Assembly (NCBI RefSeq): GCF_000620105.1
Contig: NZ_JHVK01000003.1
Span: 62,001 to 126,000, forward strand
Direction: 5' to 3'
Origin: Microvirgula aerodenitrificans DSM 15089
Lineage (GTDB): Bacteria; Pseudomonadota; Gammaproteobacteria; Burkholderiales; Aquaspirillaceae
Length of the DNA: 64,000 nt
The notes under the pieces are model-generated. The model made no database searches. It was not told where the DNA came from and saw only the letters and a list, made by a program, of their open reading frames with translations. The stretch's first letter is position 1. Each line of letters begins with the position of its first letter. The position numbers were made by a program, and so were the translations under genes. Shown piece by piece: positions 62,008-64,000 of the stretch.

Positions 62008-62709
62008 TCAGCCATGGGCGCCGGGCGTATGTGCCGGCGGCCACTGCACGCTGTCAGCCTGGTTCTGCTGCAGCCAGTCGGCACGGTCGAGCAGGCGCTT
62101 GCGCCAGGAGGCGGTCAGCGCCGGCACGGCGGCGGCACGCAACTGCGCCGGGTCGGGGCGGTGCGAGGCCATCAGTACCATCAGCGCGTCCAGGGTCAGG
62201 GCCTCGCTGTCGCCGGGCAGGGGCTCGATGCGGCTGTCGAGGTGGATGCCGCCGGTCTCGATCACCCGACAGTACCAGCCGGTCAGCCGCTGACGGGCAA
62301 CGGTCGCCGCCACTCCCTTGCAACCGAAACGGGCGTCGATTTTCCAGCACGGGCTGCGCGGCTGGCTGACTTCCAGCAGCGCCTCGCCGACACGCAGCCG
62401 GTCTCCGACGCGCAGCGTCGTTTCCAGCAGGCCGGTCAGGGACAGGTTTTCGCCGAGAAAGCCGGGGCCGAGCCGGTCGGCCACCGCCGGATAGGCTTCG
62501 GCCAGTCGCGCGTAGTGTTCTGCCGGGTACAGATGCACCGCCTTGTCCGGACCGCCATGCACGCTCAGATCGGCCTGCTGGTCACCATCCAGTCCGGTCG
62601 GCCCGATATGGGCGGTGGAAACCGCGCTCTTGACGATGGCGGACAGGCGGCCATCGTCGCCGAGCGGGGCGGCGCGGCCGGTATACAGACCTAGCAAGCG
62701 AATGGACAT
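62008..62709 (-). CDS. MOSC-domain protein (YiiM-like)
   Basis: 233 residues from ATG 62707-62709 with GGAG at -8. DGDQQADLSVHGGPDKAVHLYPAEHYA, GPGFLGENLSLTGL and the conserved Cys in SPCWKIDARFG are the YiiM/MOSC pattern. MOSC proteins bind a molybdenum cofactor or sulfur-carrying group; YiiM is linked to N-hydroxylated base reduction. A 3-alpha domain follows (WYCRVIETGGI). It is 14 bp downstream of the PrpF gene. Confidence 0.92.
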   Translation of the reverse strand: MSIRLLGLYTGRAAPLGDDGRLSAIVKSAVSTAHIGPTGLDGDQQADLSVHGGPDKAVHLYPAEHYARLAEAYPAVADRLGPGFLGENLSLTGLLETTLRVGDRLRVGEALLEVSQPRSPCWKIDARFGCKGVAATVARQRLTGWYCRVIETGGIHLDSRIEPLPGDSEALTLDALMVLMASHRPDPAQLRAAAVPALTASWRKRLLDRADWLQQNQADSVQWPPAHTPGAHG

Positions 62710-62723
62710 GCGGACTCCGGGGA

Positions 62724-63833
62724 TCAGTAGTCGAGAGGGATGAACAGTTCGCCGCGCATCAGCGGCCGGGCGGTGCGGGTCATCACCACCTCGTCGATGC
62801 GCCAGTCGCTGCCACTGCGGCTGACCACGGCGCTGAGCGTCTGGCTGCCGGCGGCGTGGCTGAAGCACAGCGGTGTGGCCGGCGCATCCAGCAAACGGCT
62901 GGCCAGCGTGTCCGGCAGGGCGGCGGCGGCAGCCAGGCCGATGGCGCCGGTGCCGGTAAAGGCATGATGCAGCCGGCCCATCGACAGGATGCGGGCATTC
63001 AACTGGCAGTCCGGGCGTCGTGCCCGGCTCAGAAAAGCGATTTTCGGCGTGGCCGGACGCTGGCGACTGGCCTGTTCCAGGCTGTCGGCCAGACCCATTG
63101 CCACGCTGCCGGCTGCGCGCAGGTGTTCGAGGGTGGCCTGGGTGGCGGCATCGATGCGATCCGCGGTTTCATCACCAGCCAGACCCAGTGCGGCGGCATC
63201 GATCAGCACCAGCGGATTGCCGGCGTCGATCAGCGTCGCTTCGATGGCCCGGCCGTCCGGCAGCCGCAGCGTATCGATGGCGCGGCCGGTCGGGAACAGG
63301 CGCCCGGCACTGCCGCCGGCCGGATCGAGAAAGCGCAGCCGGATCGGCGCGGCAGGGAAGGCGACGCCATCGATGGCACAGTCGCCGGTCCAGCACGGCT
63401 GCCCGTCACGGACATCGAGTCCGGCAATGATGGTCTTGCCGATATTGGCCTGCCAGATACGGATTTCGGCCGGACCGTCGTCACGGGCTACCAGCCCCTC
63501 CATCAGCGCAAACAGCGGCACGGCGGCAGTCAGGTTGCCGCAATTGCCGGACCAGTCGATCAGCGCCTCGCGGATGGCCACGTGACCGAACAGGTAGTCG
63601 ACATCGTGGCCGGGACGTTCGGAACGGGACAGCACCACCACCTTGCTGGTGCTGGAAATGCCGGTGCCGAGGCCGTCGATCTGCGAACCATAGGGATCGG
63701 GACTGCCGATGGCGCGGATCAGCAGCGACTCGCGCAGTGCCGGCGCAGCCGGCAGCCGGTCGGCCCGGAAAAACAGCCCCTTGCTGGTGCCGCCGCGCAT
63801 CAGCGTGGCCGGCAGGATATGGATGGCGGTCAT
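62724..63833 (-). CDS. PrpF-family isomerase/tautomerase
   Basis: 369 residues. MRGGTSKGLFFRADRLP at the start, DGLGTGISSTSKVVVLS, DYLFGHVAI, WSGNCGNLTAAV and FTGTGAIGLAAAA are PrpF/DUF453 blocks (diaminopimelate-epimerase-like fold). Known members are 2-methylaconitate isomerase PrpF and 4-oxalomesaconate tautomerase GalD; residues here do not decide between them. No prpC or acnD adjoins on this side. Its start overlaps the stop of the upstream gene (ATGA), so it is the second or later gene of an operon. Confidence 0.88.
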   Translation of the reverse strand: MTAIHILPATLMRGGTSKGLFFRADRLPAAPALRESLLIRAIGSPDPYGSQIDGLGTGISSTSKVVVLSRSERPGHDVDYLFGHVAIREALIDWSGNCGNLTAAVPLFALMEGLVARDDGPAEIRIWQANIGKTIIAGLDVRDGQPCWTGDCAIDGVAFPAAPIRLRFLDPAGGSAGRLFPTGRAIDTLRLPDGRAIEATLIDAGNPLVLIDAAALGLAGDETADRIDAATQATLEHLRAAGSVAMGLADSLEQASRQRPATPKIAFLSRARRPDCQLNARILSMGRLHHAFTGTGAIGLAAAAALPDTLASRLLDAPATPLCFSHAAGSQTLSAVVSRSGSDWRIDEVVMTRTARPLMRGELFIPLDY

Positions 63834-64000
63834 GACGGGAAGGCAGCCTGTGCGGTGGTGATGGCGGCGACGCGTGCGGCGTCGACCTGCTGCGGAATCG
63901 AGGCCTTGTCCGTGCAGGCGGCGGCGATGGCGCCGGCATCGACGGCGCGGGCCGCCGCGAGCAGGGCGAGCAGATAGTCGGCCTGCGGATACACGGCATC
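63830..64000 (-). CDS. C-terminal 56 residues of an upstream operon gene, 5' end beyond window
   Basis: The minus strand reads in from the right edge as DAVYPQADYLLALLAAARAV then DAGAIAAACTDKASIPQQVD then AARVAAITTAQAAFPS and stops at 63830-63832, overlapping the PrpF start. Ala-rich and helical; I cannot identify the family. The other frame open across the edge has no family resemblance and is composition noise. Confidence 0.6.
   Translation of the reverse strand, partial: DAVYPQADYLLALLAAARAVDAGAIAAACTDKASIPQQVDAARVAAITTAQAAFPS

Noticed and set aside
63481-63999. 172-codon open frame at the right edge overlapping PrpF
   Set aside because: Pro/Arg/Ser-rich shadow; the alternative frame ends in a classic ATGA overlap with prpF.
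1-64000. tRNA, rRNA, CRISPR arrays, prophage or IS transposase
   Set aside because: No cloverleaf-like, repeat-spacer or transposase/integrase signals were seen on either strand.

Overview
The window is a GC-rich, densely packed bacterial chromosome segment. Gene content points to a betaproteobacterium, most likely Neisseriales/Chromobacteriaceae: a PhaM-type PHA granule regulator, a short ProQ/FinO protein, a COG2984-type ABC transporter, a DctPQM TRAP system with DctS/DctR-like two-component proteins, and an hrpA/recJ/anmK neighbourhood. This is inferred from protein character only. No rRNA, tRNA, CRISPR array, phage or complete insertion sequence was found.

Layout: 1-934 is the start of a secreted PHB-depolymerase-like protein, cut by the window edge. 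1031-7343 is a metal-homeostasis block: copA-copZ-csoR, a zinc-ribbon protein, and a divergent cadA/cadR pair with a MerR-type operator. 7728-10503 is an ABC importer (binding protein, permease, ATPase) with a long leader. Next come a FapA/DUF342 protein, a VOC protein, a chemoreceptor, an orphan peptide-binding protein and two tandem paralogous HTH regulators (16453-17210). 17450-20937 holds an acyl-CoA dehydrogenase, divergent from a tightly overlapping DUF2062-Nudix-PilZ trio. 21160-26184 is the prkA-yeaH-spoVR stress module.

26187-44217 carries housekeeping genes (hemH, ftsK, anmK, an M23 peptidase, recJ, hrpA), a DctR-like regulator with its CHASE/PAS kinase, and an alpha/beta hydrolase. 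44214-49027 contains a LysE exporter divergent from a MocR regulator, then phaM and maeB. 49301-55004 is the dctPQM TRAP operon with a divergent second DctS-like kinase. 55251-60625 runs pcnB-folK-dNK-panBCD-proQ (pantothenate synthesis and RNA metabolism). The right end has a quinone oxidoreductase with a decapitated RelE remnant behind it, a MOSC protein, a PrpF-family protein and the tail of one more gene.

Signals beyond the genes: (i) a dispersed repeat of about 135 bp, two near-identical tandem copies before anmK and a diverged inverted copy inside the prkA operon; (ii) a shared TetR/PsrA-like operator at the acyl-CoA dehydrogenase and hydrolase promoters; (iii) strong stem-loops directly after the binding-protein gene in both transporter operons; (iv) a terminator whose U-run touches the anmK start codon; (v) a structured leader candidate ahead of the ABC importer. 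I found no clearly new multi-gene system. The best leads are the repeat family, the HTH pair and the shared operator.
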